In this document: one piece after another, positions 47,811 to 58,467 of the stretch
Numbering within the stretch: position 1 is the stretch's first letter
Layout of the letters: each line of letters starts with the position of its first letter
Origin: Pseudomonadota bacterium
Lineage (GTDB): Bacteria; Pseudomonadota; Gammaproteobacteria; Acidiferrobacterales; UBA6901
Reading direction: 5' to 3'
Length of the DNA: 64,000 bases
Assembly (NCBI GenBank): GCA_021785515.1
Contig: JAJYEX010000007.1
Coordinates: 62,001-126,000, forward strand
Notes under the pieces: generated by a model
Database searches by the model: none
What the model was told of the DNA's origin: nothing
What the model saw: only the letters and a program-made list of their open reading frames with translations
Translations under genes and position numbers: made by a program

Positions 47811-49460
47811 ATGCCAGTTCGCTCCTCGCAGCCGGCGCTGACGGCGCGTCCGACGTGGAAGGCGCTGGTCGAACATCATAAGGCGATCGAACGCCTGCCC
47901 CTGCGGAGGCTGTTTGCGGAGGACCCTGGGCGTGGCGAACGTCTGACCGCGGAGGCCGCGGGAATCTACCTCGATTATTCCAAGAACCGCGTGACCGACG
48001 AGACGATGCGTCTTTTGACGGCGCTTGCCGAGGATTGCGGGCTGCGTGCGCGTATTGACGCGATGTTCAGAGGCGAAAAGATCAATGTCACCGAAGGGCG
48101 CGCGGTGCTGCATACGGCATTACGGGCGGCCTGCGGCGAGCCGCTCATCGTGGACGGTGTGGATGTCGTGTCCGAAGTCCACGCGGTACTCGACCGCATG
48201 GGCGCGTTCGCGCAGCGGGTGCGCAGCGGACAGTGGCTGGGTCACAGCGGAAAGCGCATACGTCATGTCGTCAATATCGGCATTGGCGGATCAGACCTCG
48301 GGCCGGTGATGGCGTACGAGGCGTTACGCCACTACAGCGAACGCAGCATGAGTTTTCACTTCGTATCCAACGTGGACGGGACCGATTTTGCCGAGGCAGT
48401 CATGGGGTTGGATCCCGCCGAAACGCTGTTCATCGTCTGTTCCAAGACCTTTACGACCCTAGAAACCCTGACAAACGCCCGCGCTGCGCGTGCCTGGATT
48501 CTTGGGACACTGACGGATGAGCGGGCCGTGCGCCGACATTTTGTCGCGGTTTCCACCAATGTCGAGGCCGTGACTGCATTTGGCATCGATACCGATAACA
48601 TGTTCGGTTTCTGGGACTGGGTGGGCGGACGCTATTCGATGGATTCGGCCATCGGCCTGTCCACGATGATTGCAGTGGGTCCGGAAAATTTCCAGGCCAT
48701 GCTCGCCGGATTTCGGGCCATGGATCAACATTTCCGTAGCGCGCCGTTTGACCGGAACCTGCCGGTACTCATGGGCTTGCTGGCGGTCTGGTACAACAAC
48801 TTTTTCGGCGCCCAGACCGTGGCGGTGTTGCCGTACGATCAGTATTTGAAGCGCTTTCCTGCCTACCTCCAGCAGCTGACGATGGAGAGCAACGGCAAGC
48901 ATGTGACGCTTGATGGCGCACGTGCGGGCTATCAAACTGGTCCAGTCTACTGGGGCGAGCCCGGAACGAACGGACAACATTCCTTCTATCAGCTCATCCA
49001 TCAGGGCACCAGGCTGATTCCCTGTGACTTCATCGGCTTCTGCCAGCCGCTCAATCCGCTCGGTCGGCAACACGACCTGCTCATCGCGAACCTGCTGGCG
49101 CAGTCCGCGGCGCTTGCCTTCGGCAAGACCGAGGAAGAGGTCAGGGCGGAGGGAACTCCGGACTGGCTGGTGCCTCACCGGGTCTGCGAAGGGAATCGGC
49201 CGAGCAACACGCTTATGGCTGAACGGTTGACGCCGTCGGCATTGGGGGCGCTGGTGGCGTTATACGAACACAGCGTTTTCACGCAGGGTGCGGTCTGGGG
49301 TGTCGACTCATTCGATCAGTGGGGCGTTGAACTGGGCAAGGCGCTGGCGCAGCGCATGATTCCCGAACTCGAATCAGCGGCGGAGCCGGAACTTGCGCAT
49401 GACGGTTCCACCAATTCGCTTATCCGGCGCTACCGGCGCCTGAGAGCGCGCCCGGGGTGA
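47811..49460 (+). CDS. pgi: Glucose-6-phosphate isomerase
   Basis: Interconverts glucose 6-phosphate and fructose 6-phosphate. 549 residues. Family signatures [35 protein letters not shown] and [13 protein letters not shown] are present, with the catalytic region [11 protein letters not shown] and the C-terminal [16 protein letters not shown]. Strong AAGGAGA ribosome binding site. Last gene of zwf-tal-pgi; it is convergent with the signalling gene that ends at 49508. Confidence 0.96.
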   Translation: MPVRSSQPALTARPTWKALVEHHKAIERLPLRRLFAEDPGRGERLTAEAAGIYLDYSKNRVTDETMRLLTALAEDCGLRARIDAMFRGEKINVTEGRAVLHTALRAACGEPLIVDGVDVVSEVHAVLDRMGAFAQRVRSGQWLGHSGKRIRHVVNIGIGGSDLGPVMAYEALRHYSERSMSFHFVSNVDGTDFAEAVMGLDPAETLFIVCSKTFTTLETLTNARAARAWILGTLTDERAVRRHFVAVSTNVEAVTAFGIDTDNMFGFWDWVGGRYSMDSAIGLSTMIAVGPENFQAMLAGFRAMDQHFRSAPFDRNLPVLMGLLAVWYNNFFGAQTVAVLPYDQYLKRFPAYLQQLTMESNGKHVTLDGARAGYQTGPVYWGEPGTNGQHSFYQLIHQGTRLIPCDFIGFCQPLNPLGRQHDLLIANLLAQSAALAFGKTEEEVRAEGTPDWLVPHRVCEGNRPSNTLMAERLTPSALGALVALYEHSVFTQGAVWGVDSFDQWGVELGKALAQRMIPELESAAEPELAHDGSTNSLIRRYRRLRARPG

Positions 49461-49507
49461 GCATCGGCGCTGGCCGGCGACCCGTCTTTCCACGGCGGAT
49501 GCGGACA

Positions 49508-52500
49508 CTACTTTTTTGGGTGTACCAGGGTCTTGCGGGGTATCGTCGGTTGGCGCCGGCCGTGTCCCTGATCCTGGATCAGCCGATCGGTCATCTGGCT
49601 GGCGGTGACAGGCCTGCTGAAGTAGTAGCCCTGCATGGCATCGCACCGGTGTGCACGCATGAATTCGAATTGTTCGACGGTCTCTACCCCTTCGGCAATC
49701 ACGCGGATTCCCAGACTGTGTGCCAGCGCAATGATGGCCTGAGCGATGGCGGCGTCGTTGGAGTTGTCGGGGATGTCGCGCACGAATGACTGGTCGATCT
49801 TGAGCGTATCAATCGGAAAACGCCTGAGATAGGCGAGCGAGGAGTACCCGGTACCGAAGTCGTCCATGGAAAACGCCACACCCAGCCTATGCAGTTCATT
49901 CATGGTGGCGAGCGTTTTCTCGGTATTCTGCATCAGGATGCTCTCGGTCAGCTCCAGATCCAGACAGTCTGGGGCAGCGCCGGTCTCGTCCAATACCTGT
50001 CGCACCAGATCCGTCAGATCGTGATGCTGGAACTGGCGCGCCGAGAGGTTTACAGCAATCTGGATACGCCGCAAACCGGCGCGCTCCCAACCCTGAGCCT
50101 GGCGGCAGGCCATACGCAGCACCCATTCTCCGATCGGGATGATCAGGCCGGTCTCCTCGGCCAGAGAAATGAACTCAAGCGGCGGTATCAGGCCCATGTC
50201 AGGATGCTGCCAGTGCAGCAGCGCTTCGACGCCGATGATTGAGCCGGTACTCAGATCTATTTGCGGCTGGTAGTGCAGCTGAAGCTCATCGCGGTCTAGC
50301 GCGTGACGCAGAGCAGTTTCAAGACGCAGCCGCTGGGCGGTGCGGCGGTTGAGCTCGGCAGTGTAGAACTGGAAGGTGTTGCGGCCAAGATCCTTGGCGT
50401 GGTACATGGCGGCATCGGCGTTGCGCAGCAGATTGTCGATATCGTTGTCGTCAAACGGGTAGAGCGTGATCCCGATGCTGGCGCTGATGAACAGCTCGCG
50501 CCCCGCAATGCTGAAGGGCGGCACAAAACTGTCGATGATTTTCTGGGCGACCCGTGCCGCCTGGTCCACATGTTCGAGATTTCCGAGCACGATGGTGAAC
50601 TCATCGCCACCCAGCCGCGAAATCGTGTCCTCGGAGCGCACGCACGCACTGAGGCGTGAGGCTACCTGTTTGAGCAGGGCATCGCCGCGGTCGTGCCCGA
50701 GCGTATCGTTGATGATCTTGAACCGGTCGAGATCAAGGAACAGGATCGCCACCAGGCGTTCCCGGCGTCCGGCCTCGAACATTGCCTGGTTGAGGCGGTC
50801 CTGCAGCAGGATGCGGTTGGGGAATCCAGTGAGCAGATCGTAGTGCGCGAGATAGTTCAGCCGTTCCTCTGCCTGACGATACTCGGTGATGTCCTCGGTG
50901 ACTCCCAGCAGGTACTGAATGGTTCCGGAATCGTCGCGCACCGGAATGAGGCGCGAATCGAAAATCCGTCCCGAGACGGTGGTGAACTCAACCCGATTCT
51001 CCTTTCCCGACAGGGTTTCGCCCAGCACTTCGCGGACGCGGGCACGATCGGATTCACCGACTGTTGCGAGTACCTCCTGGCCGTGTAGCTGTGCCAGATT
51101 TGCGGCACCGAGCATGCGCAGACCGGCTGCATTCATGTCCAGGATCCGTCCGTTGCGGTCGATCGTATGGATGGACACCGGGGCGTTTTCCACAACACTG
51201 CGGAAGCGCTGTTCGCTTTTTTGTAACGCCTCGGCGGTTTGCATGCGCCGGGTGATGTCCCTTCCGGTCGCCACAAAATGCGTGACCTGCCCCTGTTCGT
51301 TCTTGATGGGCGTGATGGTCTTGTCTTCGAAATACAGACTCCCGTCGCGATGGCGGTTCACGAACCGCTCCCGGAACACCTCGCCCCCGAGGATTGTGGT
51401 CCACAGCCGTTCGTAGAATGCCTGATCGTGTTGGCCGGATTTGAAGATGCTGGACGTTTTGCCGATCACCTCCTCTGGCATGTAACCTGTCACCACCCGG
51501 TGCGCCGGATTGACGTACTCGATAATGCCATTGCGATCGGTGATTACCGTGGCGTCAGCCGTCTGTTCGATCGCGCCGGACAGCTTGCGCATGTGAACCT
51601 CGGCCGCCCGGCGCGCCGCGATGTCTTCGATGACGGCAATCAGGTATTTCGGCTGACCCTGGGCATCGCGCGCGGGCGACACGGTCACATTCACCCAAAC
51701 TGTCCGGCCGTCCTTGTGAAGAAAACGTATTTCCAGGGAGTGGGTGTCGAGTTCATCCGCGAACATCCGGCGGGCGAGCGCCAGACTCCGTTCCAGGTCC
51801 TCCGGATGGGCGACGTCCTGGAAGCTGTACCCGAGCATGTCCTCTTGCGTATAGCCCAGGATATCGCAGAATTTCTGGTTGATGCGCAGGAAGCGGCCGT
51901 CGGAGGCGATATGGGCGATGCCCACGGCTGCCTGGCTGAAGGTCGCGTGGAAGCGTTCCTCGCTTTCGCGCACGCTCTCGGTCGCGCGCCGGCGCTCCAG
52001 TTCGGCGCAGGCGCGGTTAGCGCAGAGCCGCAGAACGACCTGAACCCGCTCTTCGTCAACAATCATGGTTCTATTCATCGCCACCAGCAAACCGAGCAGC
52101 TGACCGGTGGAGTCATAGAGCGGGTGGCCGATGAAGGCTTCGGCACCGTAGCGACGTATAAGGGAATCTTCGGAATAGAGGGTCCCGGCGCTATCCGGGA
52201 AATGACAGATCGCCTTGCAGTTTACGCTTCCGCAGGGCGTGTTCGCGTCCAGATAGTAGTCGATGTTGGCGACAAGCTGTCCGTCCGCACAGAATGCCAG
52301 GGTACGGATGACATCGGGCTGATCCGGCAGTGGTTCGCCGATAAACACGTAATCCATGCCCAGCGTGCGGGCAAGGTTCACGACCAGGCCCCGGAAAAAG
52401 TCGTCTCCGCTGGTTATCGACAAGACCTGAGAAATGTCGTGCACCACCTGCCCATCAGTGCGGGACTGAAGCAGGGCCAGGCGCAGGGAGAGTTCTTCGG

Positions 52501-52996
52501 CATACAGCGTGGCGAAAGCCAGATCATCGTCATCAAACGGCTTTCGGTCAAGCCGTTCGCTTATATAAAGGGTTCCCCGGCGGCGATCGAGAGCGGGGAG
52601 CGCAACGGCAAGCAGGGTGTTCATGACCGGACGGTGGGCAGAAATTCCCGCAAAACCCGCGGCCTGCGAGGCATCATCGGTAGACACGGGTCCACTCTGT
52701 CCCGGGGGCGTGGTGCGCAGCGCACATTCCACGGGGGAGAGGCCGGTCCGGCCTTCATCCGGTATCATGCCGGCGCAGACGCGCTGGGTGATCCGGCCCT
52801 CAGCATTGGTGATGATCACCGCGCCGTAGTGTACCTGCAGCAACGCAATCAGGGATTCGATGGTTTCGCGCAGCAGCTCCGTCGCGGATTGCTTCGGACC
52901 ATGTGCCCGCCGCAGGCGGCGTGCGGCAGCCAGCAATTCGCGCAGGCGATGAGAAGCCGCGTCGCGCGTCTGCGTCGGACCCTCGTCGTTCGGCAT
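49508..52996 (-). CDS. GAF-GAF-PAS-PAS-PAS-GGDEF-EAL cyclic-di-GMP signalling protein, 1162 aa
   Basis: Cytoplasmic c-di-GMP enzyme with no membrane segment. Order: GAF-like (about 30-175), second GAF with [12 protein letters not shown] (about 175-345), PAS (about 350-465, [20 protein letters not shown]), PAS (about 475-595, [17 protein letters not shown]), PAS (about 600-720), GGDEF domain (about 725-895) with intact [12 protein letters not shown], and EAL domain (about 905-1150) with intact [11 protein letters not shown] and [18 protein letters not shown]. Both catalytic motifs are complete, so it could make and/or break c-di-GMP. The second GAF contains several cysteines that might sense redox or bind a metal. 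Single-gene unit. Confidence 0.93.
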   Translation of the reverse strand: MPNDEGPTQTRDAASHRLRELLAAARRLRRAHGPKQSATELLRETIESLIALLQVHYGAVIITNAEGRITQRVCAGMIPDEGRTGLSPVECALRTTPPGQSGPVSTDDASQAAGFAGISAHRPVMNTLLAVALPALDRRRGTLYISERLDRKPFDDDDLAFATLYAEELSLRLALLQSRTDGQVVHDISQVLSITSGDDFFRGLVVNLARTLGMDYVFIGEPLPDQPDVIRTLAFCADGQLVANIDYYLDANTPCGSVNCKAICHFPDSAGTLYSEDSLIRRYGAEAFIGHPLYDSTGQLLGLLVAMNRTMIVDEERVQVVLRLCANRACAELERRRATESVRESEERFHATFSQAAVGIAHIASDGRFLRINQKFCDILGYTQEDMLGYSFQDVAHPEDLERSLALARRMFADELDTHSLEIRFLHKDGRTVWVNVTVSPARDAQGQPKYLIAVIEDIAARRAAEVHMRKLSGAIEQTADATVITDRNGIIEYVNPAHRVVTGYMPEEVIGKTSSIFKSGQHDQAFYERLWTTILGGEVFRERFVNRHRDGSLYFEDKTITPIKNEQGQVTHFVATGRDITRRMQTAEALQKSEQRFRSVVENAPVSIHTIDRNGRILDMNAAGLRMLGAANLAQLHGQEVLATVGESDRARVREVLGETLSGKENRVEFTTVSGRIFDSRLIPVRDDSGTIQYLLGVTEDITEYRQAEERLNYLAHYDLLTGFPNRILLQDRLNQAMFEAGRRERLVAILFLDLDRFKIINDTLGHDRGDALLKQVASRLSACVRSEDTISRLGGDEFTIVLGNLEHVDQAARVAQKIIDSFVPPFSIAGRELFISASIGITLYPFDDNDIDNLLRNADAAMYHAKDLGRNTFQFYTAELNRRTAQRLRLETALRHALDRDELQLHYQPQIDLSTGSIIGVEALLHWQHPDMGLIPPLEFISLAEETGLIIPIGEWVLRMACRQAQGWERAGLRRIQIAVNLSARQFQHHDLTDLVRQVLDETGAAPDCLDLELTESILMQNTEKTLATMNELHRLGVAFSMDDFGTGYSSLAYLRRFPIDTLKIDQSFVRDIPDNSNDAAIAQAIIALAHSLGIRVIAEGVETVEQFEFMRAHRCDAMQGYYFSRPVTASQMTDRLIQDQGHGRRQPTIPRKTLVHPKK

Positions 52997-53749
52997 ACTT
53001 CGATTTCCCCGTCACTGGCGGCAGCACGCCTGGTATGCGGTCACGTGAGCCGCAACTCCCGGCGCAAAAGCATAGCGCAGCAAGCACTGTGCCAGACAGA
53101 TTAGGGAGCTAGGTGTAGATCAGGTCCAGCTTATCCGGCGGCCTGCGTTTATTGCGTAAGTACAGGATAGTCGAAAGGTGGGGTCAGGGGACTCGATTTG
53201 GTCTTTATCCTAAGATATGGTCTTTCGCGTCAGAGCGGGACGCATCGAGATTTCAGGCAAGATGCGACGCTGAGAAGTCAGTTTATAAAAGTATTGTAAT
53301 TAATTGTATATATAGTATAATACTGCGTAATGGCTAACAGGAAGTGAGTCCGGCTGGACTGTGGCACGACCGGTGGCCGCTAAGGACCTAAAGTAGCGCG
53401 ATGTTCGATCGCCTCTCGGGTAGAGCCGGGAGCTGCCTCTGGTGATGCAGCCGGCCAGCCCGGTCTGTTCGAAGCGGGGATACGCTCTGCATGCAGACCA
53501 CGAACTTCCTCGAACGGGCAATCGACCCCGATCGATGTGCGCAGGAGCGCCTTACGGTGTGGTGGCAGGATATATCCTGCCCGATTCCGCCGCAGCGGGA
53601 GATGCGTACACCATGGCCACCGGAAAACAGGTACCGCCGGAAGCGCCCTGACCGGGCAGGTGCGGCGCATGCCAGCGGGTTTGTTGCTGGCAATTTCCGG
53701 TGACTTCAGGTCAAATTACGGCGATTTTTTTGAAAACAAGACTCCAATC
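52997..53749. other. 750-base intergenic region between the signalling gene and tRNA-Leu
   Basis: Mixed composition: 53280-53335 is very AT-rich (TATATATAGTATAATAC) inside high-GC DNA. At about 53180 a GTGGGGTCAGGGGACTCGAT sequence resembles motifs often seen near REP/RAYT elements. The 3' end of tRNA-Leu faces this region, so decayed integrative DNA is possible. Apart from the small frame at 53152, no gene is supported. Confidence 0.35.
53152..53337 (+). CDS. Small hypothetical ORF, 61 aa, doubtful
   Basis: The frame starts from TTG 53152 with RKYRIVERWGQGTRFGLYP and continues with WSFASERDASRFQARCDAE. The composition is protein-like in its first 45 residues, but the last 15 are coded by the AT-rich tract and look non-coding. 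No ribosome binding site is evident. It could be a remnant of a mobile or phage gene near the tRNA. Confidence 0.25.
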   Translation: MRKYRIVERWGQGTRFGLYPKIWSFASERDASRFQARCDAEKSVYKSIVINCIYSIILRNG

Positions 53750-53836
53750 TGGTACCGAGGAGAGGACTTGAACCTCCACGGGGTCACCCCCACTAGCACC
53801 TGAAGCTAGCGCGTCTACCAGTTCCGCCACCTCGGC
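53750..53836 (-). tRNA. tRNA-Leu (anticodon CAG)
   Basis: The complement is an 87-base leucine tRNA: acceptor stem GCCGAGG with 3' CCTCGGT (first pair G-U), D arm GGCGGAACTGGTAGACGC, anticodon loop TTCAGGT with anticodon CAG between CTAGC and GCTAG, long variable arm, T arm GGTTCAAGTCC, encoded CCA. In related genomes a tRNA-Leu lies between purA and rnr; here it is directly before rnr but on the opposite strand. Confidence 0.95.
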
Positions 53837-53904
53837 ATCGGCTCTGTCCCACGGCAAGCCGCGGGACCAAGTCAGGCGGCGCACTCTACCGAGAGAAGAA
53901 ATTC

Positions 53905-56205
53905 ATGTCAAACCGATTGCCCGGCACGCATGGGGTCCAGGCGGACCCCATGGCCGAACGGGAAGCCCAGAAGTACGAATTTCCGGTTCCCAGCCGGGAG
54001 GCGGTGCTGGCCCATCTGGCCCGGCGCGGGGAGCCGCTGTCTCTGAAACACCTTGCAAGCGAGCTCGGCGTGGAGGGCGAACGCGACACCGAGGCATTCG
54101 GACGGCGTCTGCGCGCTATGGAGCGGGACGGGCAGCTGCTGAAAAACCGTCGCGGCCGCTACGGCCTTCTGCAGAAAATGGACATGGTCCGCGGGCGCGT
54201 GATCGGACATCCGGATGGTTTCGGTTTTCTCGTGCCGGATGAAGGCGGCGCCGACCTGTTTCTGTCACCCAAGGAGATGCGGGCCGTGCTGCATGGCGAC
54301 CGCGCCGTAGTCCGGGTGGCCGGCGTTGACGCACGGGGACGCCGGGAGGGGACCGTGGTCGAAGTGCTCGAACGCGCCAACGCATCGGTTGTCGGCCGCT
54401 ACAGCAGCGAGAACCGTATCGGGTTCGTGGTGGCATCCGACAAGCGCCTCAGCCAGGAGGTTCTCATTCCGCCTGGCGACGAGAAGGGTGCGCGGGACGG
54501 CCAGATTGTGGTGGCCACCATCACCGAGCAGCCGACCGCCCGCGCGCGACCTGTGGGGCGGATCACTGAAGTGCTCGGTGATCACATGGCTCCCGGCATG
54601 GAGGTGGAGGTCGCCATCCGCATGTATGACCTGCCGCATCTGTGGCCGGATGCGGTGCTCGACGAAGTGTCGGGTCTGGCAACGGAAGTGCCGCCGCAGG
54701 CCCGGGAGGGCAGGGAAGATCTGCGCTCCGTTCCGCTGGTGACTATCGATGGCGAGGATGCGCGGGATTTCGATGACGCCGTGTTCTGCGAGCGTCAGGG
54801 GCGGGGATTCCGGCTGCTCGTGGCGATCGCTGATGTCTCAGCCTATGTCCGGCCGGGAACGGCGCTGGATGCGGAAGCCCATCATCGCGGGAACTCGGTT
54901 TACTTTCCGAACCACGTGATTCCGATGTTGCCGGAGATCCTGTCCAACGGCCTGTGCTCGATCAATCCCGGGGTCGACCGGCTGTGCGTGACCTGCGAGA
55001 TGCGGATCAGCGCCTCGGGAAAGGTAGAACGTTACCGGTTCTTCCGTGCTGTCATGCGCTCACAGGCGCGCCTGACTTACACGGCGGTTGCAGCCATGCT
55101 GGTCGATCGGGACGCCGCGCTGTTGCGTCAGCACGAGGCGCTACAGCCGCATCTGGAGAGTCTGCATGCCCTGTACAAGGTGCTGCGAAAGGCCCGTATC
55201 GCTCGCGGGGCGGTGGACTTCGAGCTGCCGGAGACCCGTATCATCTATGACGTGCAGCGCAAGATCGAACGCATCGAGCCGCTGGTGCGCAATGATGCCC
55301 ACCGCCTCATCGAGGAATGCATGCTCGCTGCCAACGTCAGTGCTGCCGAATTGCTCGCCCGTCATCGTATTCCGGTCCCGTTTCGTGTTCACGCGGGTCC
55401 GACCGCGGAAAAACTGACAGCCTTGCGCGAATTCCTGTTCGAGCTGGGACTCGACCTCGAGGGCGGCGATGATCCGAAGGCCGGGGATTATGCGCGATTG
55501 CTGCTTGCGGTCGAAGGTCGACCGGAAGCCAGGCTGGTGCACACCGTGTTGCTGCGCAGCCTGAGCCAGGCGTTATACACGCCTGAGAACATCGGGCATT
55601 TTGCCCTCGGTTATCCGAACTATGCGCATTTTACCTCACCTATCCGGCGTTATCCCGACCTGCTGGTGCATCGTGCGATCACGGCGCTGGTCGAACATGG
55701 TCGCGCAAGCACAACGCTGGCCGAAGCGCAGCAGCAAGGCGAGCATTTCTCGATGACCGAGCGGCGTGCGGACGACGCCACCCGTGACGTCGTCCGCTGG
55801 CTCAAGACGGAATTCATGGTAGCCCGGGTCGGCGAACCGTTCAGCGGGATCATCAGCGGTGTCACCAATTTCGGCCTGTTTGTGGAGCTGGAGGACATTT
55901 TCGTCGATGGACTGGTGCACGTGACCGCCTTGGGCAATGACTACTATCATTTTGACGCTGCCAAGCACCGGCTGGTCGGGGACCGCACCCGGCGCAGCTT
56001 TCGTCTCGGCGACCCGGTACGGGTACGTGTCGTGCGGGTGGATCTGGACGAGGCCAGGATCGATTTTGAGCTGATCGATGAGGAACCGCCGGGTACCCAG
56101 ACCGGACGCGTCCGCCGTCGAACGGCACGTACGCCGCAGCGCCCGGAGGCTGGGGAGCGGCGTGTCAGACGGGGGCGCGGCAAGACTGCACGCCGGCCCA
56201 AATAG
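53905..56205 (+). CDS. rnr: Ribonuclease R
   Basis: Processive 3'-5' exoribonuclease that degrades structured RNA and helps in trans-translation. 766 residues. N-terminal helix-turn-helix (about 30-90), cold-shock-like domains (from VRGRVIGHPDGFGFLVPDE), RNB catalytic core with the metal site DGEDARDFDDAVFC (about residue 285) and a C-terminal S1 domain (GIISGVTNFGLFVELED), ending in a basic tail (RRGRGKTARRPK). ATG 53905 follows GAGAGAAGAA. rlmB starts 5 bases after the stop. Confidence 0.96.
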   Translation: MSNRLPGTHGVQADPMAEREAQKYEFPVPSREAVLAHLARRGEPLSLKHLASELGVEGERDTEAFGRRLRAMERDGQLLKNRRGRYGLLQKMDMVRGRVIGHPDGFGFLVPDEGGADLFLSPKEMRAVLHGDRAVVRVAGVDARGRREGTVVEVLERANASVVGRYSSENRIGFVVASDKRLSQEVLIPPGDEKGARDGQIVVATITEQPTARARPVGRITEVLGDHMAPGMEVEVAIRMYDLPHLWPDAVLDEVSGLATEVPPQAREGREDLRSVPLVTIDGEDARDFDDAVFCERQGRGFRLLVAIADVSAYVRPGTALDAEAHHRGNSVYFPNHVIPMLPEILSNGLCSINPGVDRLCVTCEMRISASGKVERYRFFRAVMRSQARLTYTAVAAMLVDRDAALLRQHEALQPHLESLHALYKVLRKARIARGAVDFELPETRIIYDVQRKIERIEPLVRNDAHRLIEECMLAANVSAAELLARHRIPVPFRVHAGPTAEKLTALREFLFELGLDLEGGDDPKAGDYARLLLAVEGRPEARLVHTVLLRSLSQALYTPENIGHFALGYPNYAHFTSPIRRYPDLLVHRAITALVEHGRASTTLAEAQQQGEHFSMTERRADDATRDVVRWLKTEFMVARVGEPFSGIISGVTNFGLFVELEDIFVDGLVHVTALGNDYYHFDAAKHRLVGDRTRRSFRLGDPVRVRVVRVDLDEARIDFELIDEEPPGTQTGRVRRRTARTPQRPEAGERRVRRGRGKTARRPK

Positions 56206-56210
56206 CAGCC

Positions 56211-56999
56211 ATGCCGCGCGCCGCAAAGGAACATCTGTTCGGATGGCACGCGGTGCAGTCCGCGCTGGAGCGATCTGCCGGCCGGGTGCGGCGCATATGG
56301 ATTGACGAGGCGCGCAGTGGTGAGCGGCCGCAGGCGCTTATCCGCGCCGCCGATGCCGCCGGTGTTCCCGCGGTGCGCGTCGCGCGCGTGACCCTCGACC
56401 AGCTGGCCGGCACCGACCGACATCAGGGGGTGGTTGCCGAATGCGACCCGGCTGAACCGCGGGACGAACATGACCTGGAGCGCTATCTTCAGGGGCTGGT
56501 TGCGGTGCCGCTGGTGCTGGTGCTCGACGGAGTGCAGGATCCGCATAATTTAGGCGCCTGTCTGCGCAGTGCCGATGCCGCTGGAGCGCAGGCGGTCCTG
56601 TTGCCGCGGGACAATGCCGTGGGCATCACGCCGACGGTGCGCAAGGTCGCGAGCGGCGCTGCCGATACGGTTCCGGTGTTCCAGGTCACGAACCTGGCGC
56701 GCGCCCTGGACGGCCTCAAGCAGGCGGGCCTGTGGATTGCCGGCGCCGCCGGCGACGGGGAGCAGTTGCTGTACGACGCGGATTTGCGCGGACCGCTGGC
56801 GCTGGTTCTGGGCGCGGAAGGAAAGGGTCTGAGACGGTTGACCCGGGCGCGCTGCGATTTTCTCGTCCGTATTCCCATGGCCGGCGGCATCACCAGCCTG
56901 AACGTTTCGGCGGCTGCTGCGGTATTCCTGTTCGAGACGGTCCGTCAGCGGCGCGTCGCGGTTCCCGCGGCACGCACCAATATGGCTCCGGGAAACTGA
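56211..56999 (+). CDS. rlmB: 23S rRNA 2'-O-methyltransferase RlmB (SpoU family)
   Basis: Methylates G2251 of 23S rRNA. 262 residues. N-terminal L30e-like RNA-binding part ([14 protein letters not shown]), then the SpoU knot with motif 1 [21 protein letters not shown], motif 2 [13 protein letters not shown] and motif 3 [22 protein letters not shown]. 5 bases behind rnr, as in most gammaproteobacteria. Confidence 0.95.
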   Translation: MPRAAKEHLFGWHAVQSALERSAGRVRRIWIDEARSGERPQALIRAADAAGVPAVRVARVTLDQLAGTDRHQGVVAECDPAEPRDEHDLERYLQGLVAVPLVLVLDGVQDPHNLGACLRSADAAGAQAVLLPRDNAVGITPTVRKVASGAADTVPVFQVTNLARALDGLKQAGLWIAGAAGDGEQLLYDADLRGPLALVLGAEGKGLRRLTRARCDFLVRIPMAGGITSLNVSAAAAVFLFETVRQRRVAVPAARTNMAPGN

Positions 57000-57139
57000 A
57001 CGCCGGCGCTTGCCATGCCTGCCTGAACCCATTAGAATTCCTCGCCTTTGGCACCACCGGTGCGCCACTTCCGGCCCCGGTCCTCCTTGCCTTACCGGCC
57101 CTGTCCGGAAGGCTTTATATCCATGGGGAGTCGTTTAAG

Positions 57140-57577
57140 ATGCGTCACTACGAAATCGTATTTCTGGTCCATCCCGACCGCAGCGAGCAGGTACCCGCGA
57201 TGATCGACCGTTATCGGTCCATCATCGAGGCTGGACAGGGTGCCATTCACCGTCTCGAAGATTGGGGGCGGCGCCAGCTTGCCTACCCGATCAACAAGAT
57301 CCACAAAGCCCACTACGTGCTGATGAACATCGAATGCGATGCCGCAGTGCTGGGGGAAATCGAAACCGCATTCCGCTTCAATGACGCTGTGATCCGCTGG
57401 GTCACGCTGGCGCGCAAGACTGCGGTGACTGCGCCTTCGCCGCTCGCCAAGGAGAACCAGGAGGAAGGCCGCGCGCCCGGGGCGCACAGCAATCGGACGG
57501 AACGCGAGGGCGAGGAGCATGAAGGGCCCGGCGCCGATTCAACCGCGGCCATGCAGGCTCCGGACAGCGGGAGCTGA
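57140..57577 (+). CDS. rpsF: 30S ribosomal protein S6
   Basis: Binds S18 and 16S rRNA in the 30S platform. 145 residues, starting [21 protein letters not shown], with [21 protein letters not shown] in the core. The acidic tail after residue 95 ([20 protein letters not shown]) is long, as in enterobacterial S6, which is glutamylated there. rpsR and rplI follow in the conserved order. Confidence 0.96.
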   Translation: MRHYEIVFLVHPDRSEQVPAMIDRYRSIIEAGQGAIHRLEDWGRRQLAYPINKIHKAHYVLMNIECDAAVLGEIETAFRFNDAVIRWVTLARKTAVTAPSPLAKENQEEGRAPGAHSNRTEREGEEHEGPGADSTAAMQAPDSGS

Positions 57578-57660
57578 TCCCGCGACCTTGAAAGCAGGAT
57601 AGGGGAGGCCGGCGTCATACCGGCCAGACTCAGTCAGACCAGATTCCGGGAGTTAGACAG

Positions 57661-57888
57661 ATGTCACGTTTTTTCCGTCGCAAGAAGTACTGCCGCTTCA
57701 CCGCCGAAGGCGTCGTCGAGATCGATTACAAGGATATCGCCACGCTGAAGGGCTACGTCACCGAAACCGGCAAGATCATCCCCAGCCGCAACACCGGCAC
57801 CAAGGCCCATTATCAGCGCCAGCTCACGCGCGCGGTCAAACTGGCGCGCTATCTGGCGCTCCTGCCATACAGCGATGCCCATCGTTAG
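57661..57888 (+). CDS. rpsR: 30S ribosomal protein S18
   Basis: 75 residues, starting [21 protein letters not shown], with the core [36 protein letters not shown] that binds S6 and 16S rRNA. A GGGAG ribosome binding site precedes the ATG. The gene lies between rpsF and rplI. Confidence 0.97.
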   Translation: MSRFFRRKKYCRFTAEGVVEIDYKDIATLKGYVTETGKIIPSRNTGTKAHYQRQLTRAVKLARYLALLPYSDAHR

Positions 57889-57959
57889 ACCTTCCATTAC
57901 GGGAACATGAGATGGTGTTTGCGCGGTAACGGCAACGGCGAAATGCGCGAGGATTCATT

Positions 57960-58409
57960 ATGCAAGTGATTCTGCTGGAAAAGATTCGTAATCTGGGAGA
58001 GCTTGGCGATGAGGTTAACGTCAAGCATGGCTACGGCCGCAATTACCTGATACCGCAACGCAAGGCGGTGGTTGCGACTGCTGAGAACAAGGCGCTGTTC
58101 GAGGCGCGGCGACGCGAGTATGAGTTGGCGCAGGCCGATGCGTTGGGACGCGCCCAGGCGCGCGCCCAGGTACTGGCTGGCGCTACGGTCCAGATCGTGA
58201 GCAAGGCGGGCGACGAAGGCAAACTGTTCGGGTCTGTCGGTACTGCGGACATTGCCCAGGCGATGACCTCCGCCGGTTTCGAACTGTCCCGCGCCGAGGT
58301 CCAGCTGCCCGATGGTCCGCTCAAGACCGTTGGTGACCACGAGGTGGGCGTAGTGCTGCACCCGGAGGTCAGTGTCCGCATCATCGTATCGGTGGTGGGA
58401 CAGGCGTAA
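57960..58409 (+). CDS. rplI: 50S ribosomal protein L9
   Basis: 149 residues: N-terminal domain [31 protein letters not shown] (the family signature), long connecting helix (about 40-75) and C-terminal domain ([15 protein letters not shown]). Stops 58 bases before dnaB. Confidence 0.97.
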   Translation: MQVILLEKIRNLGELGDEVNVKHGYGRNYLIPQRKAVVATAENKALFEARRREYELAQADALGRAQARAQVLAGATVQIVSKAGDEGKLFGSVGTADIAQAMTSAGFELSRAEVQLPDGPLKTVGDHEVGVVLHPEVSVRIIVSVVGQA

Positions 58410-58467
58410 GGGCACCGATCCGGCCGCGGCCGGCGGAAGACACAGCTGGGCAGTACGCGGAGGGTCG

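Noticed and set aside
51239-53104. A 621-codon rightward frame opposite the GGDEF/EAL gene
   Set aside because: The minus strand has intact GAF, PAS, GGDEF and EAL motifs; the opposite frame is a composition artefact of GC-rich third positions.
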